Assembly (NCBI GenBank): GCA_019242475.1
Contig: JAFAVK010000087.1
Span: 48,819-112,818, forward strand
Origin: Acidobacteriota bacterium
GTDB taxonomy: Bacteria; Acidobacteriota; Blastocatellia; Pyrinomonadales; Pyrinomonadaceae
DNA: 64,000 bases
Direction of reading: 5' to 3'
Below the pieces are notes generated by a model. The model searched no databases, was not told the DNA's origin, and was given only the letters and a program-made list of their open reading frames with translations. Numbering within the stretch: the stretch's first letter is position 1; each line of letters begins with the position of its first letter. Below are positions 54,486 to 62,925 of this stretch, in pieces. The position numbers and the translations under genes are program-made.

Positions 54486-56486
54486 ATGAACGCAAAGTCG
54501 AAAATCTTAAGCCTCCTGACCTGCTGCGCATTGCTGCTCCCCCTCTGCGGCGTGGCGCTGGCCGGCGGCAAGGGCAAGGGCGACGGCGAGCCGGACGCGC
54601 GCGGCCCCTTCAACCACGACAAGGTCTCGCGCGGGCTGCGGGAGCGGAAACTCAAGGGCAAGAGTGGCAAGGGCGGCGACGAGGAGAAGCTCCAGGTCAT
54701 CCTCCGGCTCAACGGCGAGATGAGCGGCGGCCTTAACTCCCTGCTCAAGCGCAACGGCCTCCGCATCAAGCAGGAGCTGAAGAGCCTCGGCATGGCGACC
54801 GTCGAGCTGCCCGAATCGGCGCTCGAAGAGCTGGCCTCGTTCGATGAAGTCTCGTTCGTCACGGAGGACGCCGCGACCGAAGTGCTCGGGCACGTCTCGA
54901 AGGCGACGGGCGCGGACGCGGCCGCCGCGCAGACCTACAGCAACATCACGCAGCTCAACGGCACGGGCGTCGGCATCGCCATCGTCGATTCGGGCATCTA
55001 CGACCAGCACGCGGACTTCCTCGACGCCGCGGGCACGACGAGCCGCGTCGTCTTCAACAAGAACTTCGTCACGACCGAGAACCGCACCGACGACCCCTAC
55101 GGCCACGGCACGCACGTCGCCGGCCTGGCCGCCGGGTTCGACCGCGTCAAGGGCGGCGCCTACTCGGGCGTCGCCACCGACGCCAAACTGATCGACCTCC
55201 GCGTGCTCGACTCGAAGGGCAAGGGGCAGACCTCGTGGCTGCTCGCCGCGCTCGACTGGATCGCGGCCAACCACGCCACCTACAACATCCGCGTCGTCAA
55301 CATCTCCCTCGGCGCCCCGGCCGTCGATTCGTGGGAAGACGACCCCGTCTGCAACGCCGTCACCAGGCTCTACCACCTCGGCATCGTGGTCGTCGCGGCC
55401 GCGGGCAACAACGGGAAGAACGCGCTGGGGCAGAAGGTCTACGGCCAGATTCACACGCCCGGCATCTGCCCCCAAGCCATCACGGTCGGCGCCTCGAACA
55501 CCTTCGGCACCGACTCGCGCGCCGACGACGGCGTCGCCACCTACAGCTCGCGCGGGCCGACCCGCTCCTTCTGGACGGACGCGGCCGGCGCGAAGCACTA
55601 CGACAACCTCCTCAAGCCAGACCTCGTCGCTCCCGGCAACAAGCTCGTCTCGGCCGAGTCCTACCCGAACTACCTGCGGACGAACGGCGCCGCCAGCGCC
55701 TACGACGACGCGTCGCAGGAGAAGGACTTCATGTACCTCTCGGGCACGTCGATGGCGACGCCGCTCGTCGCGGGCACGGCCGCGCTGATGTTCGAGGCCA
55801 ACCCGAAGCTCACGGCCGGGATGGTCAGGACGCTCTTGCAGTACACCGCGACGCCGCTCAAGAACTTCAACCTGCTGGAGCAGGGCGCGGGCGAGCTGAA
55901 CGTGGCGGGCGCCACGCGCCTCGCCGACCTCGTCCGCCGCGACCTCGACCAGGCGACCGCCGCCGTCGGCGCGCCGCTCCTGACGACCACGCTCCCCGCG
56001 GCGCAGTCCTACATCGTTGACCGCAACTACACCTGGGCGCAGGGCATCACCTTCGACTACACCTACGGCACTGGCGCCGACCTCGTCACGAAGTTCCAGG
56101 AGGGCTACCGCCTCGCCAACCACATCAACAACGACTGCCTCGTCCAGTCGAACGGCCTCATCGTCAAGGACTCGACGAAGCTGACGGCCGGAATCATCCT
56201 CGGCAAGAACGTCATGACGAGCGCGGGCGGCGTGCTGGGGACAGGCACGGCCATCCCCTTAAGCCTGCGCGGCAGCGGCGTCATCCTGAGCGACGGCGCG
56301 ATCCTCGGTGACGGCGCGATTCTGGGCGACGGCGCGATTCTGGGCGACGGCGTCATCATGGGCGACGGCTCGCTCCTCAGCGACGGCACGATGCTGGGCG
56401 ACGGCGCGATCCTGAGCGACACCATCACGGGCCAATCCGTGCTCGTCGGCGGCGACAACACGGCCTACATGGCCCCCGCGCCGTAG
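54486..56486 (+). CDS. secreted S8 serine protease with C-terminal Asp-Gly hexapeptide repeats
   Basis: 666 residues from ATG 54486. The signal peptide (ILSLLTCCALLLPLCGVALA) is followed by an I9-like propeptide (LQVILRLNGEMSGGLNSLLKRNGLR..., about 60-130). The catalytic domain has Asp in IVDSGIYDQH (near 170), His in GHGTHVAGLA (near 207) and Ser in SGTSMATPLVAG (near 422), with AAAGNNGKN for the oxyanion hole. After about residue 500 comes an accessory region. Residues 598-645 are eight perfect-length hexapeptides of pattern G-[AVST]-[ILM]-[ILM]-[GS]-D, likely a small beta-solenoid. Length and domain content differ from the S8 protease at 17428. Confidence 0.93.
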   Translation: MNAKSKILSLLTCCALLLPLCGVALAGGKGKGDGEPDARGPFNHDKVSRGLRERKLKGKSGKGGDEEKLQVILRLNGEMSGGLNSLLKRNGLRIKQELKSLGMATVELPESALEELASFDEVSFVTEDAATEVLGHVSKATGADAAAAQTYSNITQLNGTGVGIAIVDSGIYDQHADFLDAAGTTSRVVFNKNFVTTENRTDDPYGHGTHVAGLAAGFDRVKGGAYSGVATDAKLIDLRVLDSKGKGQTSWLLAALDWIAANHATYNIRVVNISLGAPAVDSWEDDPVCNAVTRLYHLGIVVVAAAGNNGKNALGQKVYGQIHTPGICPQAITVGASNTFGTDSRADDGVATYSSRGPTRSFWTDAAGAKHYDNLLKPDLVAPGNKLVSAESYPNYLRTNGAASAYDDASQEKDFMYLSGTSMATPLVAGTAALMFEANPKLTAGMVRTLLQYTATPLKNFNLLEQGAGELNVAGATRLADLVRRDLDQATAAVGAPLLTTTLPAAQSYIVDRNYTWAQGITFDYTYGTGADLVTKFQEGYRLANHINNDCLVQSNGLIVKDSTKLTAGIILGKNVMTSAGGVLGTGTAIPLSLRGSGVILSDGAILGDGAILGDGAILGDGVIMGDGSLLSDGTMLGDGAILSDTITGQSVLVGGDNTAYMAPAP

Positions 56487-56750
56487 CCGCCCCGGCCGCC
56501 CGAAGTCACGGACGGAATTCATCTCCCACGCAGCCCAGGTAGCACCGATGTTCCAGTCGTTCTCACATACAGAAGCGGCCCGCCCGCCCGGCCTCTTCGC
56601 CGCCTTCGCGCCCCCCGGGCGGCGCGCGCGCCGCGGACGATTCAGGCCGAGCTGCTCGGGCGCGGGGCCGAGGCCGAGGTCGTCGGGTTCCTCGCGGGGC
56701 GCCCCGTCCACGCCGTCAACCTACTGGGGCTCATCGCCGACAACGGCCTG

Positions 56751-57479
56751 GTGAGCCCGCTCAACCGCGGCACGTTCTACGGCTGCCGCGACGAGCGCGG
56801 CCGCCTCGAAGGCGTCGCGCTCATCGGCCACGCCACCCTCTTCGAGGCGCGCACGCCGCGCGCCCTGCGCGCCTTCGCACTCGCGGCCCAGTCGCGCCCG
56901 AACCTCCATTTAGTCTTAGGCGAGTCGGAGCCGGTCGCGGAGTTCTGGCGCCACTACCGCGCCGAAGGCCAGCCGATGCGGCTCGCCTGCCGCGAGCTTC
57001 TCTTCCGGCTCGACCGCGGCGACCGTGTCGGCGAAGTCACGGCGGTCGAGGGGCTGCGCCTCGCCACGCGCGAAGACCTCCCGCTCGTCATGCCGGCGCA
57101 GGCGCGCATGGTCGAAGACGAGAGCGGCCTCGACCCGCGCCTGAGCGACCCCGAGGGCTTCCAACGCCGCTGCGAGCGGCGGACGGACGGCGGCCGGACG
57201 TGGGTGCTGACCGAGGGCGGGCGGCTCGTCTTCAAGGCCGAGGTCTTGGCCGAGGCCGAAGGGGTCGTCTACCTCGAAGGCGTCTACGTCGCGCCGGAGG
57301 AGCGCGGGCAGGGCATCGGGCTGCGCTGCCTTTCAAGACTGACGGCCGAGCTGCTGCGCCGTGAGGACTCCGTCTGCCTCCTCGTCAACGAGAAGAACGA
57401 GGCGGCGCACGCCTTCTACCGCAAGGCGGGCTTCCGCTTCGACTGCCACTACGACACGATCTTCCTGCGCCGCGCCTAA
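56751..57479 (+). CDS. GNAT-family N-acetyltransferase, 5' end unresolved
   Basis: 242 residues from GTG 56751. An N-terminal GNAT-like half (about 1-80) precedes the catalytic GNAT fold (about 95-240): YLEGVYVAPEERGQGIGLRCLSRL is the acetyl-CoA loop (Q/RxxGxG/A) and NEKNEAAHAFYRKAGFRFDC the C-terminal motif. The substrate is unknown. Coding character in the same frame continues upstream to about 56640 (ELLGRGAEAEVVGFLAGRPVHAVNLLGLIADNGL), which looks like genuine protein, but that stretch has no ATG, GTG or TTG start. A frameshift with the frame beginning at ATG 56548, or a rare start codon, is therefore likely. Confidence 0.8.
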   Translation: MSPLNRGTFYGCRDERGRLEGVALIGHATLFEARTPRALRAFALAAQSRPNLHLVLGESEPVAEFWRHYRAEGQPMRLACRELLFRLDRGDRVGEVTAVEGLRLATREDLPLVMPAQARMVEDESGLDPRLSDPEGFQRRCERRTDGGRTWVLTEGGRLVFKAEVLAEAEGVVYLEGVYVAPEERGQGIGLRCLSRLTAELLRREDSVCLLVNEKNEAAHAFYRKAGFRFDCHYDTIFLRRA

Positions 57480-57514
57480 CGTCCCGTCAGGCCGGGCCGC
57501 CGGGCACGGCGCAG

Positions 57515-57560
57515 AAACAGAACCGCGGCCGGTAGTTCGCTACCGGCCGCGGTTCTGTTT
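57515..57560. terminator. perfect 21-bp hairpin with UUCG tetraloop
   Basis: 57515-57535 pairs perfectly with 57540-57560 around TTCG. It lies between the convergent GNAT and symporter genes. Its right arm encodes the last six residues and stop of the symporter, so terminator and coding sequence are fused. The A-rich/T-rich outer ends (AAACAGAA/TTCTGTTT) give a short U tract in either direction. Confidence 0.9.
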
Positions 57561-59228
57561 GATGAACGCGTTGACGAGGAGCGCGGTCAGCACGACGACG
57601 GCGGCGCCGACGACGTTGTACCAGAGGAAGGCGAGCGGCGTGCGGAAGAAGCAGTAGAGGACGGCCGCCTCGCCCGCGAGCGCGCCGGCGAAGGCGGCCG
57701 TGCCCCCGACGCGCTTGAAGTAGAAGCCGAGGAGGAAGATGCCCAGGAGCGTCCCGTAGAAGAGCGAGCCCAGCCGGTTGACCGCCTCGACCAGCGAGCC
57801 GAGCTGCCCCGCGTACTGCGCGAAGGCGATGGCGAAGAGGCCCCAGAAGACCGTCGCCAGTTTGGAAGAGATGAAGTAGAAGCGCTCCGACGCGCCGGGC
57901 ATGAGCAGGCGGCGCTGGATGTCCACGACGGTCGTCGAGGCGAGCGCGCTCCACTCCGACGCGGTCGAAGACATCGACGCGAAGAAGACCGCCGCCAGCA
58001 CGAGCCCGACCAGCCCGGCCGGCATGTAGCGCGTGACGAAGCTCAGGAAGACGTAGTTCGTATCGTTCGGCTTGGCGTCGAACTCCTTGATGATCTCGAC
58101 CGCGCCTGCCCGCACGCCGTTCGCTTTATCTTGCGCCGACTGCAACTGCCGTGAAGCCGTCGCCGCCGCCGCCGTGTCGTTCGCGCGCAGGGCGCCGACG
58201 TAGGCGCGCGCGGCCTGTTGCTTCTCCGCGAACGCGGCGGCGTAAGTGTCTTCGAGCGCGCGGAACTGTGCCCCGTGCGCGCCCGCGCGTGCCTGCTCAA
58301 GCTGCACGGGGTTGAAGAAGACGGGCGGCTGCGTGAACTGGTAGAAGGCGAAGACCATCGCGCCGAGGAAGAGGATGAAGAACTGCATCGGCACCTTGAC
58401 CAGCCCGTTGAAGAGCAGCCCGAGCCGGCTCTGCGCCGCCGACCCGCCCGAGAGGTAGCGCTGCACCTGCGACTGGTCGGTGCCGAAGTAGGCGAGCGCG
58501 AGGAAGCAGCCGCCGACGAGCCCCGACCAGAAGTTGTACTGGTTCTTCACGTCGAAGGAGAAGTCCACCGCGTTCAGACGCCCGAGCTTGCCCGCGACGC
58601 GCGTCGCCTCCAGGAAAGAGACGTCCGCGGGCAGCAGCCGGACGATGGTGAAGAAGGCGACGAACATCCCGCCCATGATGATGAGGAACTGTAGGAAGTT
58701 CGTGTTGTCCACGGCGCGCGCCCCGCCGAGTGACGCGTAGAGCATGACGGCGCCGCCGATGATGAAGATGACGACGCGGATGTCCCAGCCCATGACGGCC
58801 GAAAGGATCAGCGACGGCGCGTAGAGCGAGACGCCCGTCGAGAGCCCGCGTAGCGCGAGGAAGAGGAGCGCGGCGAGCGTCCGCGTCTTCAGGTCGAAGC
58901 GCCCTTCGAGATATTCATAAGCGGTGTAGACCTTGAGCCGGTGGTAGAGGCCGACGGCCGTGGCCGAGAGGATGACCATCGCCACGGGCAGGCCGAGGTA
59001 GACCTGCACGAAGCGCATGCCGTCGGCGAACGCCTGGCCGGGCGTGGCGAGGAAGGTGACGGCGCTCGCCTGCGTCGCCATGATGGAGAGCGCGACGCGG
59101 TGCCAGGGCTGTCGGCGGTCGGCGACGAGGAAGTCTTCGAGGTCGCGCGTGCGGCGGCCCTTCCACACGCCGTAGAGGACGATCCCGGCGAGCGCGATGA
59201 AAAGCACCGCCCAGTCGAGCGGCCTCAT
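57540..59228 (-). CDS. sodium:solute symporter (SSS family)
   Basis: 562-residue importer from ATG 59226-59228, LeuT-like fold with 13-14 helices. Family signatures include WHRVALSIMATQASAVTFLATPGQAFADGMRFVQVYLGLPVA, GGARAVDNTNFLQFLIIMGGMF, LALAYFGTDQSQVQRYLSG and FASMSSTASEWSALASTTVVDIQRR. A hydrophilic loop (about 330-400, rich in Ala/Gln) sits between helices 8 and 9. It belongs to the Na+/glucose-type cluster; the substrate may be a sugar or amino sugar. It is the last gene after PIG-L deacetylase and a 47-aa protein, with its ATG overlapping the latter's stop. Confidence 0.93.
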   Translation of the reverse strand: MRPLDWAVLFIALAGIVLYGVWKGRRTRDLEDFLVADRRQPWHRVALSIMATQASAVTFLATPGQAFADGMRFVQVYLGLPVAMVILSATAVGLYHRLKVYTAYEYLEGRFDLKTRTLAALLFLALRGLSTGVSLYAPSLILSAVMGWDIRVVIFIIGGAVMLYASLGGARAVDNTNFLQFLIIMGGMFVAFFTIVRLLPADVSFLEATRVAGKLGRLNAVDFSFDVKNQYNFWSGLVGGCFLALAYFGTDQSQVQRYLSGGSAAQSRLGLLFNGLVKVPMQFFILFLGAMVFAFYQFTQPPVFFNPVQLEQARAGAHGAQFRALEDTYAAAFAEKQQAARAYVGALRANDTAAAATASRQLQSAQDKANGVRAGAVEIIKEFDAKPNDTNYVFLSFVTRYMPAGLVGLVLAAVFFASMSSTASEWSALASTTVVDIQRRLLMPGASERFYFISSKLATVFWGLFAIAFAQYAGQLGSLVEAVNRLGSLFYGTLLGIFLLGFYFKRVGGTAAFAGALAGEAAVLYCFFRTPLAFLWYNVVGAAVVVLTALLVNAFIKQNRGR

Positions 59229-59368
59229 CCGAAGTACCTCGTGAAGAGGTAGAAGAGCGCGGTGAGCACGGCGAGGTTGACGAGGAGGACGGCGTAGAGA
59301 GTCCTCCAACTGCCGCCGAAGGGCGGCGGCTCTTCGCGCGTCTCCGGTTCGTGCGTCTCGTCTCTCAT
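59225..59368 (-). CDS. 47-aa single-pass membrane protein coupled to the symporter
   Basis: Read on the minus strand from ATG 59366-59368. The N-terminus is acidic and proline-rich (RDETHEPETREEPPPFGG), then one transmembrane helix (TLYAVLLVNLAVLTALFYL) and a short tail FTRYFG. The TGA stop overlaps the symporter ATG (ATGA), so the two are translationally coupled. Several SSS transporters have a tiny membrane partner in just this position (for example YhdT/DUF997 with PanF). This is a candidate small subunit, with no sequence family recognised. Confidence 0.72.
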   Translation of the reverse strand: MRDETHEPETREEPPPFGGSWRTLYAVLLVNLAVLTALFYLFTRYFG

Positions 59369-59383
59369 CGGAAGCTCACGCCG

Positions 59384-61873
59384 TCACTTGCCCGCCGAGA
59401 TCATGTTCGCGAACAAACGGTACGCGCCGGGCACGCCCGCGGGGAGCTGGCGGAAGAAGGCGAGCGCGGTGAAGACGTACGTGCCTTTGCCCTGGCGCGC
59501 GACGAGGGTCGAGCCTTTCAAGTCCGGCGAGCCGGGGTCGTGGCTGGCGAAGAGCGGCGTGTAGCGCGCGTCCCACTCGGACGCGAAGTAGAGCCCGCGC
59601 TCCTGCACCCAGCCGTCGAAGTCGGCGGGCGTGATCTTGTTCGGCGCGTTCAGCAGCGCGTCGGCCGGGGCGAGCGGAGTCACCTCGGCCGTCTCGTCCG
59701 TGACCCTGTCCTGAGTAATCTTGAATGGGTACGGGCCGAACTGCACGCCTTCGAGCGTGCGGTCGGGCGTGTTGTACTGGACGACGAGCGTGCCGCCGCG
59801 CTCGACGTATTCGAGCAGGCGCTTCTGCTGGCGGCGCAGGGCCGCGCGCGTGTTGTAGGCGCGCACGCCGGTGACGACGGCGTCGAAGCGCGAGAGGTCG
59901 GCCGCTTCGAGGTCTTCGTCGGAGAGCAGGGTCACGTCGTAGCCGACCTGCCGCAAAGCCTCGGGCACCTCGTCGCCCGCGCCCATCACGTAGCCGATGC
60001 GGCTCCCGCGCTTCTGCAAGTCAACGCGCACGAGTTCGGCGCGCGCCGACGGGAAGAGCGTCTGGCGGGGGATGTGCGCGTAGTCGATTTCGAGCATCCC
60101 GCGCGTGTAGGTCTTGCCGCCCGTCTCGAACTCCGCGGCGACCTCGGCCGTCGAAGCGCCGGCGGGCGGCGTGACGTTGAAGGTTGCGCGGAACTCCTCG
60201 CCTTTGGCCTTGACCGTCGCAGGCAACTCCGCGGGCGCCGCCGTCCAGCCCGCGGGGAGCTTGAGGCGGAGCGTGCCCGCGGCGTCCGTTCCCGTGTTGT
60301 TCCTGAGCGTGACGCGCACCTGCTTCGGCTGGCGGTCGGGAAAGACGAGCGTCTGCTCGCCGAGGGCGACGGCCACTTCGGGGACGACGACGACCGGGCG
60401 GTAGAGGTCGCCGCGCACGCGGTCAGTCCAGCGGTAGAGGACGGGGACGTTGAAGGTGACCGGCTCTCCCTCTTCGCCGAAGACGGCGGTGACGGGCACG
60501 CTCAGCGCGGGCGGCCCCTCGGGCGCGCCGATGAGCGACTGTTCGCCGACGCGGAAGAGGTTCTTCGAAGGCTCCTCGCGCAGCCAGTAGGGTTGACTGT
60601 AAGCGGCGTCGGCGGGCACGCGTAAGGTTCTCTCTTTCGTGAGCGGCTGGTTGTTCTTCAACTCGGCGCGCAGCACGTCGGCGCCGGCCGAAGAAGCGCC
60701 GACCGTCTCGAACTTCAAAGGGTAGGCGGAGCGGTTGACGACCGTCGTCGTGACTTTGACCTCGCCACCCGGCGTCACGTAAGGGTCGGCGGCCACGGCC
60801 TCGACCCAGAGACCGGCGGCGGCGCGGATGACTTCGTCGAGCGCCGAGAGCTTGGCCTCGGCGAGTGGCTCGTCCTTTGCGAGTTTCGACATCTCGCGGC
60901 GCGCGCGCAGGAGCAGGGGCAGCACGGCCGAAGGGTTCGCGGGGTCGTACTTGTGCGCGGCCTCTTCGAGCAGTTGCGCGACCGTCTCGCCGCCCGCGAA
61001 GCGGCGCCAGGTCATATCCACGCCGTCGAATAAATCCTTCGACGCGGGCTCGCCCTTGAGGTGCGCGAAGTAGTTGACGGCGGGGCCGCGCCGCCCGGGC
61101 GTGCCCTGCGCCTGGCTCATGTGCATCGTGCGGCTCTCGGCCGCGATCTCCGTGTAGGACTTGCCGAGCAGGGGGTCGTAGCCGCCCACGTCGGCGCTCA
61201 CCATCTTGTCTGCATCCTTCGGCACTTCGCCGGGGCGGAAGTTGAAGGCGTTCCAGACGAGGCGCTTCGGCCGCCAGGGCCGGACGCCGTTCTTCAACTG
61301 CTCGGGGAAGCGCGCGGGGTCGCCCGCGGCCTCGAAGGCTTCCGAGGCGAGGATGGCCGAGGCCGTGTGCTGGCCGTGCCCGCCCTCGCCGGTGGTGGGG
61401 AAGCGCGCGATCATCACGTCGGGGCGGAAGCGGCGCACGACCCAGACCACGTCGGCCAGCACCGCGTCGTGATCCCAGAAGCGGAAGGTCTCCTCGGGCG
61501 ACTTGGTGAAGCCGAAGTCGATGGCGCGCGTGAAGAACTGCTCGGCGCCGTCGATGCGGCGCGCGGCCAGAAGCTCCTGCGTGCGGACGACGCCGAGCAG
61601 CGCGCCCTTCTCCGAGCCGAGGATGTTCTGCCCGCCGTCGCCGCGCGTGAGCGAGAGGTAGGCGGTGCGCGCGCCGCGCCCCAGCGCGAGGTAGGCCAGG
61701 AGCGCCGTGTTCTCGTCGTCCGGGTGCGCGCCGACGTAGAGCACGCTCCCCGCGACCGCGAGCCTGCGGAGCGCCGCCTGCGTCTCGGCCGCGTCCAACT
61801 GCCGCGGCGCCTGCGCCCGGGCGGTGGGGAGAATGAGAAGGAGGAGGAGTGCGGCGGTGATGAGTTTAGTCAT
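59384..61873 (-). CDS. secreted PIG-L family deacetylase
   Basis: 829 residues with a signal peptide (LITAALLLLLILPTARAQ). Residues about 35-230 are the PIG-L/LmbE zinc deacetylase: AHPDDE (Asp-Asp-Glu metal/base site, about 49-54), SLTRGDGGQN and GHGQHTAS, which carries the third metal-ligand His. A long C-terminal part (about 350-829) has Ig-like NPCBM-associated beta domains (VRVTLRNNTGTDAAGTLRLKLPAGW) and a final ThuA/class-I-glutamine-amidotransferase-like segment (DAVVTGVRAYNTRAALRRQQKRLLEYVERGGTLVVQYN). It likely removes acetyl groups from amino sugars outside the cytoplasm, feeding the adjacent symporter. Confidence 0.92.
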   Translation of the reverse strand: MTKLITAALLLLLILPTARAQAPRQLDAAETQAALRRLAVAGSVLYVGAHPDDENTALLAYLALGRGARTAYLSLTRGDGGQNILGSEKGALLGVVRTQELLAARRIDGAEQFFTRAIDFGFTKSPEETFRFWDHDAVLADVVWVVRRFRPDVMIARFPTTGEGGHGQHTASAILASEAFEAAGDPARFPEQLKNGVRPWRPKRLVWNAFNFRPGEVPKDADKMVSADVGGYDPLLGKSYTEIAAESRTMHMSQAQGTPGRRGPAVNYFAHLKGEPASKDLFDGVDMTWRRFAGGETVAQLLEEAAHKYDPANPSAVLPLLLRARREMSKLAKDEPLAEAKLSALDEVIRAAAGLWVEAVAADPYVTPGGEVKVTTTVVNRSAYPLKFETVGASSAGADVLRAELKNNQPLTKERTLRVPADAAYSQPYWLREEPSKNLFRVGEQSLIGAPEGPPALSVPVTAVFGEEGEPVTFNVPVLYRWTDRVRGDLYRPVVVVPEVAVALGEQTLVFPDRQPKQVRVTLRNNTGTDAAGTLRLKLPAGWTAAPAELPATVKAKGEEFRATFNVTPPAGASTAEVAAEFETGGKTYTRGMLEIDYAHIPRQTLFPSARAELVRVDLQKRGSRIGYVMGAGDEVPEALRQVGYDVTLLSDEDLEAADLSRFDAVVTGVRAYNTRAALRRQQKRLLEYVERGGTLVVQYNTPDRTLEGVQFGPYPFKITQDRVTDETAEVTPLAPADALLNAPNKITPADFDGWVQERGLYFASEWDARYTPLFASHDPGSPDLKGSTLVARQGKGTYVFTALAFFRQLPAGVPGAYRLFANMISAGK

Positions 61874-61981
61874 TTGCTGATGTGTCGAACCCGGCTTCGT
61901 ATCAGGTCTAACTTGAATTGCCCTTCACGTTAGCTTCCAGGTAACACGGGCATGAAAGCCCCCAAACGTCACACGCCCCGC

Positions 61982-62758
61982 TTATATCGGCGGCGGCGGC
62001 GCGGCGTTAACGTTGGCGCTCGGGGCGGCGTTGGAGTTCGCGTTCGCGTTGGAGTTGTTGGAGTTCGTGTTCTTCTTCTTCAACAACTCCTCCTGGTGCT
62101 TGCGGAACTCGGCGACGCGCTGCGCGCCGTTCCTGGCCTGCTCCAGAAGCTCCTGCGCGGGGAAGTTGTCGGGGTTGATTTCGAGCACCTTGTTCAAAGC
62201 CCTGACCGCCTCGTCGTACTGCGCGATCTTGAAGTGCGCGTTTGCCAGCTCGAAGTACTTGTCGTCGCTCTCCTCGGGCGAGTTCTTGACCGCCTCCTTG
62301 AGCGCCTTGACCGCCTCGTCGTACTTGCCGAGCTGCTCGTAGGAGAGGCCGAGGAAGTAGTAGGCGTCGGAGTTCTTCGGCTCGCGCTTGGTCACCTTCT
62401 CGTAAGCCTTGACCGCGCCCTCGAAAGCCTTCTCGGCCTCCTCGTGCTGCTTGGTCACGTTGTAGGCGAGGCCGAGCCGGTAGTTCGCCTCGGGGAAGTC
62501 GGGCGCGAGTTCGACCGCGCGCTTCAGCTTCTCGACCGCCTCTTCGTCGCGGTCGGCCTTGTAGGCGGCCAGGCCCTCTTCGTAGAGCGCGCGCGCGTCG
62601 CCGGAGGGCTCCGAAGACGCCTGCTCCCCGTTAGGAGGCGCGGCGGCGCCGTTCGCGTTCGCGTTGGCCGCGTTCGAATCGGCCGCGCGGCGGTTGCAGC
62701 CCGCGAGGAGCAGCGCGGAGACGAGGAGGGATTGCAGTGTGACGCGGAGCGCTTTCAT
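61982..62758 (-). CDS. TPR lipoprotein
   Basis: 258 residues from ATG 62756-62758. The lipoprotein signal (LLVSALLLAGC, Cys near residue 20) is followed by an Asn/Ala-rich linker, four to five TPR units (ARALYEEGLAAYKADRDEEAVEKLKRAVELAPDF, SDAYYFLGLSYEQLGKYDEAVKALKEAV, KYFELANAHFKIAQYDEAVRALNKVLEINPDN) and a second Asn/Ala repeat tail ending in PPPPI. It is probably periplasmic and membrane-tethered, a scaffold for a complex not identifiable here. It lies about 110 bp upstream of the symporter operon on the same strand. Confidence 0.88.
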   Translation of the reverse strand: MKALRVTLQSLLVSALLLAGCNRRAADSNAANANANGAAAPPNGEQASSEPSGDARALYEEGLAAYKADRDEEAVEKLKRAVELAPDFPEANYRLGLAYNVTKQHEEAEKAFEGAVKAYEKVTKREPKNSDAYYFLGLSYEQLGKYDEAVKALKEAVKNSPEESDDKYFELANAHFKIAQYDEAVRALNKVLEINPDNFPAQELLEQARNGAQRVAEFRKHQEELLKKKNTNSNNSNANANSNAAPSANVNAAPPPPI

Positions 62759-62925
62759 CTTCTTAAGCTTTCTCTCGGAAGGGCTGGGGACGAGCAACGT
62801 ATCTACGACAAATCGGCCGGAGAGTCAAACGGGGTGGGCCCGGGTTTTTGGACTGGTTCTTGCTTCCCCGTAGGGCGGGACGGTGTGGAGTGTACGGGTA
62901 GCGTTCAAAGGGGGTGGTGCGCCGG

